NCBI GenBank assembly: GCA_022457155.1
Contig: JAJGOT010000205.1
Span: 455,001 to 519,000 of the forward strand
Origin: Cladopsammia gracilis
Lineage: Eukaryota > Cnidaria > Anthozoa > Scleractinia > Dendrophylliidae
Direction of reading: 5' to 3'
DNA: 64,000 nt
Shown: positions 7,750-15,818 of the stretch, one piece after another
Layout: every line of letters begins with the position of its first letter
Numbering within the stretch: the stretch's first letter is position 1
Made by a program: the position numbers and the translations under genes
Notes under the pieces: generated by a model
Database searches by the model: none
What the model was told of the DNA's origin: nothing
Seen by the model: the letters and a program-made list of their open reading frames with translations, nothing else

Positions 7750-9567
7750 TCATTTTTCAATCAGAATTGTTGCTTTTGCTCTTTGAATGGCATTTCCATC
7801 CGAGAGAGCCAGATAGAAAGCTTCTTCCTGCCCAACATGGAGATTGAAGGTGAACTGCAGTGAACCAAATGAATTGGTGGAAGGTCTGACTGCTTTCCGA
7901 GTGATGCTATCTCCTTGAACAACACTTGTCATGATGATGGTTGCTCCACTCACTGGGGTGGATCCGCGTTGAAGAATGAAAACCGTGACATTCAAAATCC
8001 GGAAGTCAGATCCAAATTGTTGCCAATAATTTGTTTCATCTTCCTCTTCATTTGGGAAGATCAAACAATCACCGTGTTTTCCTTTCACAAATCTTGCAAA
8101 AATGAAGTGTTTTGACGGGCGAAGCGGCAAATTCAACAAGGAGTGCCCATTCAAATCCAAGTCAGCCTCCATGACCATCTTCCCCGCTTGGAAAACGAAA
8201 GGGGAATCGAAGACGCTGCTTTCAACATCAGGTTGGGAACCAGCAATGCCATATATGATCAGATTTGCATTTCCTTTTTCGGCTGACTCGGCAGTTCCTC
8301 TCCATTTCAAATCCAGGAAAATGAATTCAGGTGGGGAAATCCTCCATTTGTGCATGTGGATGATGGATCTGGAATACCCCGAAAACTTCTTAGTTGATTG
8401 CTGATTGATATTCAGACTTGTGCTCACAACGTTGACGCTCACGCCATCCATTGACGCGGGGAAGAATTCCACGCACACGGTGTATTCTCCCTCTGGGAGT
8501 TTGAACATATTGAATCCAAGTCTCCCAGAGTATTCATTTAAAAGATCTTTTGTGATTTCCAAGTCATAAGCCTTCTTGTTGAAATGATGCGGCGAATCTG
8601 GAAAATCACTTATCCCAGTCACTGTCATATGATGTTCAGAGCTGGATTCATCCACATTTTCCATCAGATAGCGGAATGCGTCCTTTGGGTGAGAGGTTGA
8701 CGTGATATGCGATTCATTGACATATTCTTTAAGTTTTTCTTCTAATTCCATCGTGTGGGCTACCACACCTCCTATCTGATTATCCACATAAGATTTTGGC
8801 GTGGGTTGCCGCTTCAGAGTTGGCGTTAAGATGTTATTGATTTGTTGCGAGTTCATATCCAGGTTTCCGGTCATTGTCCCGCCTTCCAACGAAAGTTTTT
8901 TCGCGGATTGGGCATCCACATATCGCATATTTGCGCCCTGATCGGCAACTTCGGGATCTTTCACGTTAAAAATGGTGTGATTTCCCATATCCAAAGCCGT
9001 CTCCATTGGAAACGTCTCTTTGCGGCTGAGAAAGATATTTTTGGTGTCATTATAAGAAACCAGGTTGTTATAATTGGCTCCCAAATCATGCCATGTTTGC
9101 TGTTTTGAGTTTTTCACGTTGAAAAGTTCTTTCAAATCAATATCCTTCGTGACTTCATGAGTGTGAGCCGGAGCATCAGGGTGGAATTTTTTCAATGTGA
9201 CCATATTCACCGCTGACAAATCCTGGTTTTCATCAGTGTCCAGATTGACGATCAATTTGCGATTCATTTCTATTCCCCCGGGGTTGATGAGTTTTTGTCC
9301 CCTGAGATCAAGATCCCCAGTCATATGCGAGGAACCATCCACCTGGAGAGAATCTGCCCGCAATTGCGTTGCAAGCGTGTCAACTTGGTGCTTTGTGATT
9401 GCATCCGAATTCCCCGTTCCTTCAGCGATATTGGTCATTTTTTTGTTTTGAAGATCAAAGTCTCCTGCTGGCGTCAGCTTGAAACCAACTCCTGGCAATC
9501 CATCTTTTCCATCTCGTCCTCCCTGGGAGGTGCTTGTTTCAGACAGCAATCCATTTGAATAACTCAT
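7750..9567 (-). CDS. Fibre/tail-fibre-like trimeric protein with collagen-like N-terminus
   Basis: 605 residues. A short Gly-X-Y stretch (GGRDGKDGLPG) near the N-terminus is followed by at least five repeats of a D-L/M-x-N-x-x-I-x-N type (DFDLQNKKMTN, GDLDLRGQKLIN, TALDMGNHTIFN, GNLDMNSQQINN, ADLDLNGHSLLN), several followed by a YVD or HQV turn. This is the pattern of phage and adenovirus-type fibre shafts. A long C-terminal globular region would be the receptor-binding end. The start at 9567 follows TTTAAAATG, where the TAA is also the stop of the upstream ATPase gene. Confidence 0.78.
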   Translation of the reverse strand: MSYSNGLLSETSTSQGGRDGKDGLPGVGFKLTPAGDFDLQNKKMTNIAEGTGNSDAITKHQVDTLATQLRADSLQVDGSSHMTGDLDLRGQKLINPGGIEMNRKLIVNLDTDENQDLSAVNMVTLKKFHPDAPAHTHEVTKDIDLKELFNVKNSKQQTWHDLGANYNNLVSYNDTKNIFLSRKETFPMETALDMGNHTIFNVKDPEVADQGANMRYVDAQSAKKLSLEGGTMTGNLDMNSQQINNILTPTLKRQPTPKSYVDNQIGGVVAHTMELEEKLKEYVNESHITSTSHPKDAFRYLMENVDESSSEHHMTVTGISDFPDSPHHFNKKAYDLEITKDLLNEYSGRLGFNMFKLPEGEYTVCVEFFPASMDGVSVNVVSTSLNINQQSTKKFSGYSRSIIHMHKWRISPPEFIFLDLKWRGTAESAEKGNANLIIYGIAGSQPDVESSVFDSPFVFQAGKMVMEADLDLNGHSLLNLPLRPSKHFIFARFVKGKHGDCLIFPNEEEDETNYWQQFGSDFRILNVTVFILQRGSTPVSGATIIMTSVVQGDSITRKAVRPSTNSFGSLQFTFNLHVGQEEAFYLALSDGNAIQRAKATILIEK

Positions 9568-9571
9568 TTTA
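9565..9571 (-). promoter_or_regulatory. TAAAATG stop/start junction between ATPase and fibre genes
   Basis: On the minus strand the ATPase stop TAA (9571-9569) and the fibre ATG (9567-9565) are separated by one base inside TTTAAAATG. Confidence 0.55.
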
Positions 9572-10201
9572 AATGCTTTCATCAAAATTTTTGGCAATGA
9601 ATTTCCTCGGCTTATCCACATACAGGAAAGAGAACGGATCATGCGTTGCTTTCCGATAATCTTCTTTGCTGACATTGTTCTCCCTGCAGATCGCCGTAAT
9701 TTCTTTGTTGCTTGGGAATTCGAAGATGCAAAAATGCGAGCAATTCAGGTGGATATCTTTTGGTGTTCCGAAATAACTTTGCGAAAGATAAATCACAGAA
9801 CATTTCTTGTGCCTGCCCTGAATGAAATAATCAATCAATGGCTTTTGGTTTTTTTCGGAAACAAAATCATCGAAAACAACCAGTTTTTGATTCTCCCCTG
9901 ACAATTCAGAAACTGGGATGATTTCATCCGGGGATGCTTCCACGACGTCATACCCCGCTTCTTTGCTGATTGGGCGAAACGTTTTCAGCAGATGCTGATA
10001 TTTGTTTTGGTCAAGATTTTTCGCATAGAGGAAAATTTTATCGTAGAAGAGCAGGCGGAAAATCATATCCAGGAGAACATTTGTTTTCCCCGATCCTGAA
10101 GGGCCACAGATTAACATTCTGAAAGTTCGATCCGGCATGAACGGGTGAAGTTGTTTGAAATTCGTGATTGGATCCTGACAATCATAATTTGGAATCTTCA
10201 T
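9569..10201 (-). CDS. A32-type (FtsK/HerA superfamily) DNA-packaging ATPase
   Basis: 210 residues, a usual length for Polinton packaging ATPases. Walker A is GPSGSGKT at residues 33-40. Walker B is LVVFDD at about 107-112, followed by a sensor-like segment (CSVIYLSQSYF) at about 135-150. It would pump DNA into the capsid at a portal-free vertex. The upstream ATG at 10216 is possible, but ATG 10201 has the AATAAAATG context shared with other genes. It is divergent from the PPxY gene across a 65-bp gap. Confidence 0.92.
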   Translation of the reverse strand: MKIPNYDCQDPITNFKQLHPFMPDRTFRMLICGPSGSGKTNVLLDMIFRLLFYDKIFLYAKNLDQNKYQHLLKTFRPISKEAGYDVVEASPDEIIPVSELSGENQKLVVFDDFVSEKNQKPLIDYFIQGRHKKCSVIYLSQSYFGTPKDIHLNCSHFCIFEFPSNKEITAICRENNVSKEDYRKATHDPFSFLYVDKPRKFIAKNFDESI

Positions 10202-10269
10202 TTTATTAATGAACATGACGTTCTACATCTTGTTCTACATCCAAATTCATGTTTCTAGGATATAAAATG
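10199..10269. promoter_or_regulatory. Divergent late-type promoter region between ATPase and PPxY genes
   Basis: 65 bp separate the two starts. The minus side reads AATAAAATG and the plus side ATATAAAATG, so both carry the TAAAATG motif. Confidence 0.5.
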
Positions 10270-11242
10270 AGTTTATTGAAATGGCAAGAAATGGCCAAAA
10301 GCAAATCTGCTTTGGGGAAAAAAATCAACTTTGTTCACAATGCTATCACCCAGAAAAAAGTTGGGCGAAGAGACAAGTCAAATCGGACTTGAAAAAACAT
10401 TCAAACCCATCACAGCGAAACTGGATGAGGTGATTGAGTCGAATTTGGGGCCGCTTCGGCCACTTCCCCGGAAAAAGAAAAAAGCCAAACCAGCGGAGAT
10501 TGATTATCTCCCCGAAGTCGACGACCCATTTGAAGATATGGATGTCGAAGGCCTGTTTGATGAGGCCGTTCCATCCCAAACAAAGAAGCAAATTCCAGCA
10601 GGGCCGCCAACATATGAAGAAATTATGCAAGAGGTAGGGGAAGATCCACCTGAATATGAAGAAGACGTCTCTCCTGATTATGCTCTTGCGCCGGGAGATG
10701 AAGATGAAGATGAAGCAGGAGATGCAGCCAATCAGATATTGGATAGCTTGGACCTGACGAATTATGATACTGCGGAGAAAACTCTCAGTGAACCAAATGT
10801 TTCATCAGCGAAGAAAATCAAATATCTCAATGATCTTGTGGCCATTGCAAACTACAGAAGAAATCAGTTGAAGGGCTACAAATCATTTTTCACCAAAAAA
10901 TTCAAGAAAGGGGAAATAACGGAAGAGCAAAAGAATTGGCAACATCAAAGGATAGATCGTTCATTCAAAACTCTGAATGAATACATCAAACATTATAAAA
11001 CGAGAGCAACACAGATGGGTTCGGGGTTGAAAAAAAGAAAAAAAGGCGGCGCCATTCGTTTTTTCTCCAACCCCGCAGATCTCCTCCAGAAACTTGAGGT
11101 CATCGTTGGCTCCATTCTTGCTGGGAATACGAATCAGGAGATCAGAAACGAAGGAGTTGGCATTCTTGATCTTCTCCTGAAAGAAAACGTCATCAACAAA
11201 TCTCAGCATGAGAAGCTTTTCAGAAAGTATTTCAAGCCCTAA
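10267..11242 (+). pseudogene. PPxY-containing minor virion protein, frameshifted near its start
   Basis: The start at 10267 lies in ATATAAAATG. The frame is lost at an A6 run (10354-10359), and the remainder reads in another frame to 11242. The body has a basic stretch, then an acidic region with two late-domain motifs, PPTYEEI and PPEYEED, then a helical C-terminus. PPxY motifs recruit Nedd4-type ubiquitin ligases. Adenovirus protein VI also carries one, so a membrane-penetration or trafficking role is plausible. It is the first gene of the plus-strand virion block, and its TAA overlaps the motif of the next gene. A sequencing error in the homopolymer could explain the shift. Confidence 0.65.
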
Positions 11243-11246
11243 AATG
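11240..11246 (+). promoter_or_regulatory. TAAAATG stop/start junction before the penton gene
   Basis: TAA (11240-11242) ends the PPxY gene and ATG (11244-11246) starts the penton gene. Confidence 0.55.
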
Positions 11247-12020
11247 GAAATCGAAAGAGAAATTGTCCTGTCATCCTTTTCCGTCAAGACTGGGGGAAAC
11301 AAACCAGAAAATTTCACAACAAAATTCAATCGACCCGTTATTTTGGATCCAAATTCCCAATATGTTGTTGGGTTGAACAGAATTATCAATATGAGTTTTA
11401 CGTGGTATAACATCAATGCGGCATTGAAAAATCAGCTGATCAGATTCAGCTCTGACGGTGGGAAAACATTTTCCGATATCACCTTTCCCGCTGGGGTTTG
11501 GGATTATTCCACTTTGAATGCGGCAATTCGAAACGCAACAGGCCCCCTCGCAGGATCCACCCCAGGAAAGAATGAAAAATTCCCAATCAATCTTGCTTTC
11601 TCTCCCACAACTTTCAGAGTAACAATCACGCTGGAAGAAAACTGGCAACTTGATCTCGAGAAATCCAACTTTGGCGATCTCGTTGGTTTCGATAAAAAGA
11701 TTCTGAAAGACAAAGTCAACATTGGCCCCAGAGTTCCAAACCTCAGTCAAGATACTGATATGTTGAACGTTCATTGCGATCTCACAAGTGATTCGCTTGT
11801 GGATGGGGAAGAGAGTGATATCATCTTCTCCTTTTCAACATCTGTTCTGCAGGCCTCCTATAGTTTCACTTTGGAACCCATGAGAGTGATGTTCAGCCCT
11901 GTGAATAAAAACAGAATAAGCTCCATTCGGATCTGGATCACTGATGGGAAAAGACGGGTTGTTGATTTGAATGGAGCTGATACAGCGTTCTCGCTTATCT
12001 TGAAAAAACAAATAAAATGA
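11244..12020 (+). CDS. Penton-like minor capsid protein (single jelly roll)
   Basis: 258 residues, rich in predicted strands throughout, with the opening IEREIVLSSFSVKTGG and the N-terminal region FNRPVILDPNSQYVVGLNR typical of Polinton penton proteins. It would form the five-fold vertices of the capsid. Position directly before the small basic protein and the major capsid gene matches the usual Polinton virion block. The start at 11244 is in TAAAATG. The longer frame from 11208 would overlap the upstream gene and lacks the motif. The stop overlaps the next start as ATGA. Confidence 0.8.
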   Translation: MEIEREIVLSSFSVKTGGNKPENFTTKFNRPVILDPNSQYVVGLNRIINMSFTWYNINAALKNQLIRFSSDGGKTFSDITFPAGVWDYSTLNAAIRNATGPLAGSTPGKNEKFPINLAFSPTTFRVTITLEENWQLDLEKSNFGDLVGFDKKILKDKVNIGPRVPNLSQDTDMLNVHCDLTSDSLVDGEESDIIFSFSTSVLQASYSFTLEPMRVMFSPVNKNRISSIRIWITDGKRRVVDLNGADTAFSLILKKQIK

Positions 12021-12409
12021 AAAGTTATGAATTCTCTCGTTTTTTCCACCCCCAGCTGGGGCGGTTTGTCTTCCGGCACAAAGGAACAGGTTTGATTGTG
12101 GACAATATTTTCAAACCAATGAGGAAGGTCGCATCAGTCGTCTTCAATAAATTCGCAAAACCCATTGCGAAAAAAGCCTTGGAATCAGGAATTTCTCACG
12201 CTGGGGATAAACTCGGTAAAAAAGCAGTTGAAAAATCTGGTGATTTGATCATGAAAAAGCTGGGAAATATGAGAAAGGGGAAGCCACCAGGCAAAACAAA
12301 GCCACCAGCTCGGCCACAATCAGCCCCTGCGTCAACCTCCAGAGAAAGTTCTGATGCCATATTGAACAGGTTGATCTCTGGGCAAGGAATTCGAAAAAGA
12401 AAAAAATGA
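12017..12409 (+). CDS. Small basic protein with amphipathic N-terminus (pVI-like)
   Basis: 130 residues, strongly basic (final residues RKRKK). Residues about 30-80 form probable amphipathic helices (VFNKFAKPIAKKALESGISH), followed by a proline/alanine-rich linker. The layout suggests a membrane-active or DNA-condensing minor virion protein, comparable to adenovirus pVI or core proteins. The start at 12017 lies in ATAAAATG and overlaps the penton stop by four bases. Confidence 0.6.
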   Translation: MKSYEFSRFFHPQLGRFVFRHKGTGLIVDNIFKPMRKVASVVFNKFAKPIAKKALESGISHAGDKLGKKAVEKSGDLIMKKLGNMRKGKPPGKTKPPARPQSAPASTSRESSDAILNRLISGQGIRKRKK

Positions 12410-12418
12410 TTTAAAATG
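12410..12418 (+). promoter_or_regulatory. TTTAAAATG motif before the major capsid gene
   Basis: It follows directly after the TGA of the upstream gene. The ATG at 12416 opens the capsid gene. Confidence 0.55.
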
Positions 12419-13679
12419 GCTTTTCGATCGAATGAATATCTTCAAAGAAATGAATTAGTGCGCTTCCAGCTGGATGACACAATCCGAGTTCCAGCTAATG
12501 CTCAACATCAACAAAAAAGTGGTTATAAATTCACGATTAATGACCGATCCGCATTCTATGATTGGTATAATGCGTATTTCGAGATGCAATTTCAACTCCA
12601 GAAATTAGCAGATGGAGCGGCATATGACGCTGAAAGAATAACCGTAATCAATGGGGCTCATTCCCTGATTAAACACCTGACGATTAAATCTGCAGGAAAG
12701 ATTATTTATGATACTGATAATCTGCATAAAGTCTGTTTCACAAAGAATTTGTTAGAATACTCCGACGACTTCAGCAGATCAGTCGCCAAGAACAGTTTCT
12801 GGTATTTGGATACTGATGCAACAACCGCTAATACGAATCTTGGATTTGAAGCTCGGCGAGTGATTACTCGAGATCTTCAAAACGCTAATACGATCATTCC
12901 CCTGAATCGTTTTTCCTTTTTCGAAGAGTTGGAGGATAAGATGCTTGTGCCTATGCAGCTTCAATTCGAGATAACACTGAATGATGATGAGGACCTCATT
13001 CATATGGCACACGCCGTTGCTGCTAATCCTGGAAGAGTTGTTGTGAATCGATTTTTGCTTTGGGTGCCAAGATTGACTCCCAAAGATTCTCTCTGACAAA
13101 TTTGTCAGCTCATTCCTGAAAGAAACGCAATGGAAATATCTGAGGGAAATGTATCAGCAATCTGCTCCCGCAACATCATCAGGATTTTTCCAGATCTCAG
13201 CGAGCATCGACAATGTGAGGCATATTTTTGTCTGGCTGAAAAGAACCGCTCCGCCCAATGATGTCCAGGCAGAAGACAATCCCTATCTGATGGACACTTT
13301 CAAGCTGAATACAGCGGATAATAATTCATCCTTGTTGAACTGCCGATTAGAATATGGAAACGGAGTTTTCTACCCGGAAACAGAGTATGACAGTGAAAGC
13401 AAAGTGAGGATTTTCCAGGATGTCATGGCTTATGCAATGAGGAAAAATGACTACAACACAGGGACACAGTTGAATCTGGCCAATTTCAAGTCTCTTTTCC
13501 CGTTGATCTATTTCGATCTGACTTATCAAACTGAAAAACCGACAAGAGATCCCAAGCAGTTGATATTCAGATATCGATTGAACGCAGATGCAGCGGCAAA
13601 CTTCAATGTACATGCGATAGTTCTCTATGAAGAAGAAGTGAAAATTGATAAGATTGGAAATGAGCTGGTTATCGTGTGA
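12416..13679 (+). pseudogene. Double jelly-roll major capsid protein, broken by one frameshift
   Basis: The first part (226 residues from ATG 12416) ends at TGA 13094-13096. The second part continues in another frame from about 13092 to 13679. Together they have the length and order of a Polinton double jelly-roll capsid protein. Hallmarks in the first part are the FYDWYNAYFEMQF and INGAHSLIKHLTIKSAGKII strands. In the second part they are CRLEYGNGVFYPETEYD and YRLNADAAANFNVHAIVLYE. The break lies in a CT-dinucleotide run at 13088-13094, where a two-base slip or sequencing error is easy. No other damage is visible, so the loss is recent or artefactual. Confidence 0.85.
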
Positions 13680-13709
13680 CGTGTGGTCTGTGAAAAACAT
13701 ATCTTGTCA

Positions 13710-13718
13710 TTTAAAATG
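13710..13718 (+). promoter_or_regulatory. TTTAAAATG motif before the 13716 gene
   Basis: It lies 30 bp after the capsid stop and includes ATG 13716. Confidence 0.55.
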
Positions 13719-14552
13719 ACAACATATCACCCATATAAAGTAAATCTGTCGGAAGGGCAAAAAAGCAAGCTTGGAAGAGCATTCAAAGCAAACTGCGCTA
13801 TCACCCTGAGGCTGAAAAAAAATCAAACACGCGGAAATGATGAACTGATGCTGACAGTCAATCAAAAGAACCGAATTGCCAAAGCCGCATCTCAGGGAAA
13901 GGGAGTTGAAATCAAGATATCAAAAACGCAAATCCGAAAAGTGATGAAGCAAGGCGGAAGTCTTTTCTCTGCTATTGTTCCCCTGGCTCGTTCCCTGGCG
14001 CCCACCCTGGCAAAGACACTTGGACTGTCAGCATTGGCTGGTTTGGCGAGTGAAGGAGCGAGTCAAGTTGTGAAAAAGATAAGCGGGAAGGGAGGCGGGC
14101 AAACGGGCGGATTTCTCATTCCCCAAGATAAAATTCAGAAACTGATTGACAATAAACATTTGTTGACAAATAAGCAGAAACAGGATATTTTGACTGCCCT
14201 GAAATCAGGAGGACAACTGACGATAAAACCATCAGCAAAACAATCTGGTGGATTGTTGGGAACTGTGCTGGCTTCCATCGGAATTCCACTGGCGCTGGAC
14301 ATGGTGAAAAATTTGTTTGGGAAAGGAGCTCCTAGAGTTGGTCGCCCAAAAGGAAGAGGAGCGCCAAGAGTTGGTCGCCCAAAAGGAAAAGGAGCGCCAA
14401 GATTGGGCACTCCCTTCCAACGCCCGCCTCCATTCATCGGAACCTGGGGACGAAAAATTGGGATGGGAAAAAAATCCAAAAAAGGAGCGGGACTTCTGCT
14501 GGGATCGAAAAGTCCATTCAACAATATCCCAGTTCTCGGGGCGATTCTTTGA
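13716..14552 (+). CDS. Polinton-type basic minor virion protein (PX-like)
   Basis: 278 residues. The N-terminal domain (residues 1-75) contains SEGQKSKLGRAF and ISKTQIRKVMKQGG. A hydrophobic glycine/alanine segment follows (about 80-115). A related module recurs (LIPQDKIQKLIDNKHLLT, then a second glycine-rich hydrophobic patch). A basic repeat region (GAPRVGRPKG twice, then a variant) and a C-terminal hydrophobic tail follow. Proteins of this type sit between capsid and protease in Polintons; their role is unproven but is likely structural or membrane-related. The start at 13716 is in TTTAAAATG. The stop overlaps the protease start. Confidence 0.65.
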   Translation: MTTYHPYKVNLSEGQKSKLGRAFKANCAITLRLKKNQTRGNDELMLTVNQKNRIAKAASQGKGVEIKISKTQIRKVMKQGGSLFSAIVPLARSLAPTLAKTLGLSALAGLASEGASQVVKKISGKGGGQTGGFLIPQDKIQKLIDNKHLLTNKQKQDILTALKSGGQLTIKPSAKQSGGLLGTVLASIGIPLALDMVKNLFGKGAPRVGRPKGRGAPRVGRPKGKGAPRLGTPFQRPPPFIGTWGRKIGMGKKSKKGAGLLLGSKSPFNNIPVLGAIL

Positions 14553-14983
14553 AACCCAAATTCGTGAACAAACCCCTGAGCAACCTTGATCTTCTCCAGT
14601 GGATTGATTTTCTGAAAATTCCCAATTTCAAAGGGATTTTCGCCAGGGATGAAGCCATGCCCCGAGAGCACAGCCCCTGCATCATCAATCTTGATTCGCT
14701 TGAAAATGCCGGAACTCACTGGGTGTGCTGCGCCCCCGGAGATCGTGCCCTGTGGTATTTCGACTCTTTTGGGATGGGATTTCCCCAGGAATTCAAAAGT
14801 TCCAAACCGGTGATTTGGAACAGCAGTCAGTATCAAAACATCAACAGCGTTCTTTGTGGGTATTATTGCCTGTTTTTTCTCCATCAATGGTCGCAGGGGA
14901 AAGATTTCTATGATATTCTCAAACCTCTCAGTCTGACTGACTCGGGGGAGAATGAGAAATTCATAAAAGAATATTTCGATTGA
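14549..14983 (+). CDS. Adenain-like cysteine protease, apparent TTG start
   Basis: 144 residues. The catalytic residues of the adenovirus-protease family are in place: His57 (GTHWV), Asp72 (WYFDSFG), Gln94 (NSSQYQ) and Cys103 (VLCGYYC). It should mature capsid and minor virion proteins. The conserved N-terminal segment (LSNLDLLQWIDFLKI) requires a start upstream of the first ATG (at codon 37). The only candidate is TTG at 14549, which overlaps the previous stop as TTGA. Either an ATG mutated or translation restarts at a non-AUG codon. Confidence 0.88.
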   Translation: MKPKFVNKPLSNLDLLQWIDFLKIPNFKGIFARDEAMPREHSPCIINLDSLENAGTHWVCCAPGDRALWYFDSFGMGFPQEFKSSKPVIWNSSQYQNINSVLCGYYCLFFLHQWSQGKDFYDILKPLSLTDSGENEKFIKEYFD

Positions 14984-14985
14984 AA

Positions 14986-15818
14986 ATGAAATCATATTGC
15001 GTGAAGGAAAAAAAACAAACTGAATGCAAAAGTCCATCTGGTTATATGACCGCGAAAAATGGTAGAAAAATGTTTTTCTGCCATTGCGCTTCCTGCGGAA
15101 TAAAAAAGACAAGATTTGTGAAAGCGAGCGGAGCGAGCCGCAGAGCGAAATCGGGAAACTGAATCTGCCCCCACAAGGTGGGGGCTTTGGTGAACTTGCG
15201 CTGACTGGCGTCGCGCATGCGCTGCCTTGGTTGGGAAAAAAGACAGTTGAAATGGGTCGTTATGGAGCCAGTGAATTATTGCGCAATAAAAACACTCAAA
15301 AGAAAGCATTGGATTTTGCCCTGGACAAGATGAAACCATTTCTTGCCAAAACCTCTGCTGATATGATGAATGAGCTGAGCACAGCGATTAGACCAAACAG
15401 AAAATATAAGACAGATCGAGCAGATTTGGATGGGGGTGCTTTAGATGTTCATTCCCTGATTGGGAAGCTGCCAAGACCAAAGAAAGGTTTCACCCTCCCA
15501 GGGCATAATTATACCGGCCCCTGGAACCCACTCGAAAAACAAGTCAGATTTGATGACAAGGGAAAGATTCTCGAAATTATGCAGCAGCCCACAGGAAAAA
15601 CAGATGCAGTTGCTATGCAACACGATGTGGATTATTCAGTCTGCGCGAAGGAAAAGAATCCGCGCAAATGCAAGAACGAAGCCGACAGGAAAATGGTTGC
15701 CGCTTTGGATGCCATTCCCTGGAAAGAAAGACAGTGGGGTCATGCTTTGGCGCGAAACACAATTCAAGCAAAACAAAAACTGGGCCTCGGTGCCCCAAAA
15801 AACGGGAAAAGATTTTGA
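14986..15818 (+). pseudogene. Zinc-ribbon (DUF5679-like) plus parvovirus-type phospholipase A2 protein, frameshifted
   Basis: The first frame (14986-15162) gives a small zinc-ribbon-like domain (YCVKEKK ... FFCHCASCG). The second frame, open from 15084 to 15818, continues with a VAHALPWLGKKTVEMGRYGA helix. It then has a PLA2-like core with LPGHNYTGPWNPL (calcium loop) and QHDVDY (catalytic His-Asp), as in parvovirus VP1. The frames meet around 15122-15165, where a GCGAGCGGAGCGAG low-complexity insert lies. The intact gene was probably one fused protein. If a second start were used, ATG 15252 would give the PLA2 part alone. The likely role is breaching endosomal membrane during entry. Confidence 0.7.

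Noticed and set aside
14135..15112. 325-codon minus-strand frame opposite PX-like, protease and PLA2 genes
   Set aside because: The opposite strand carries recognisable conserved proteins. This frame is low-complexity and unrecognised.
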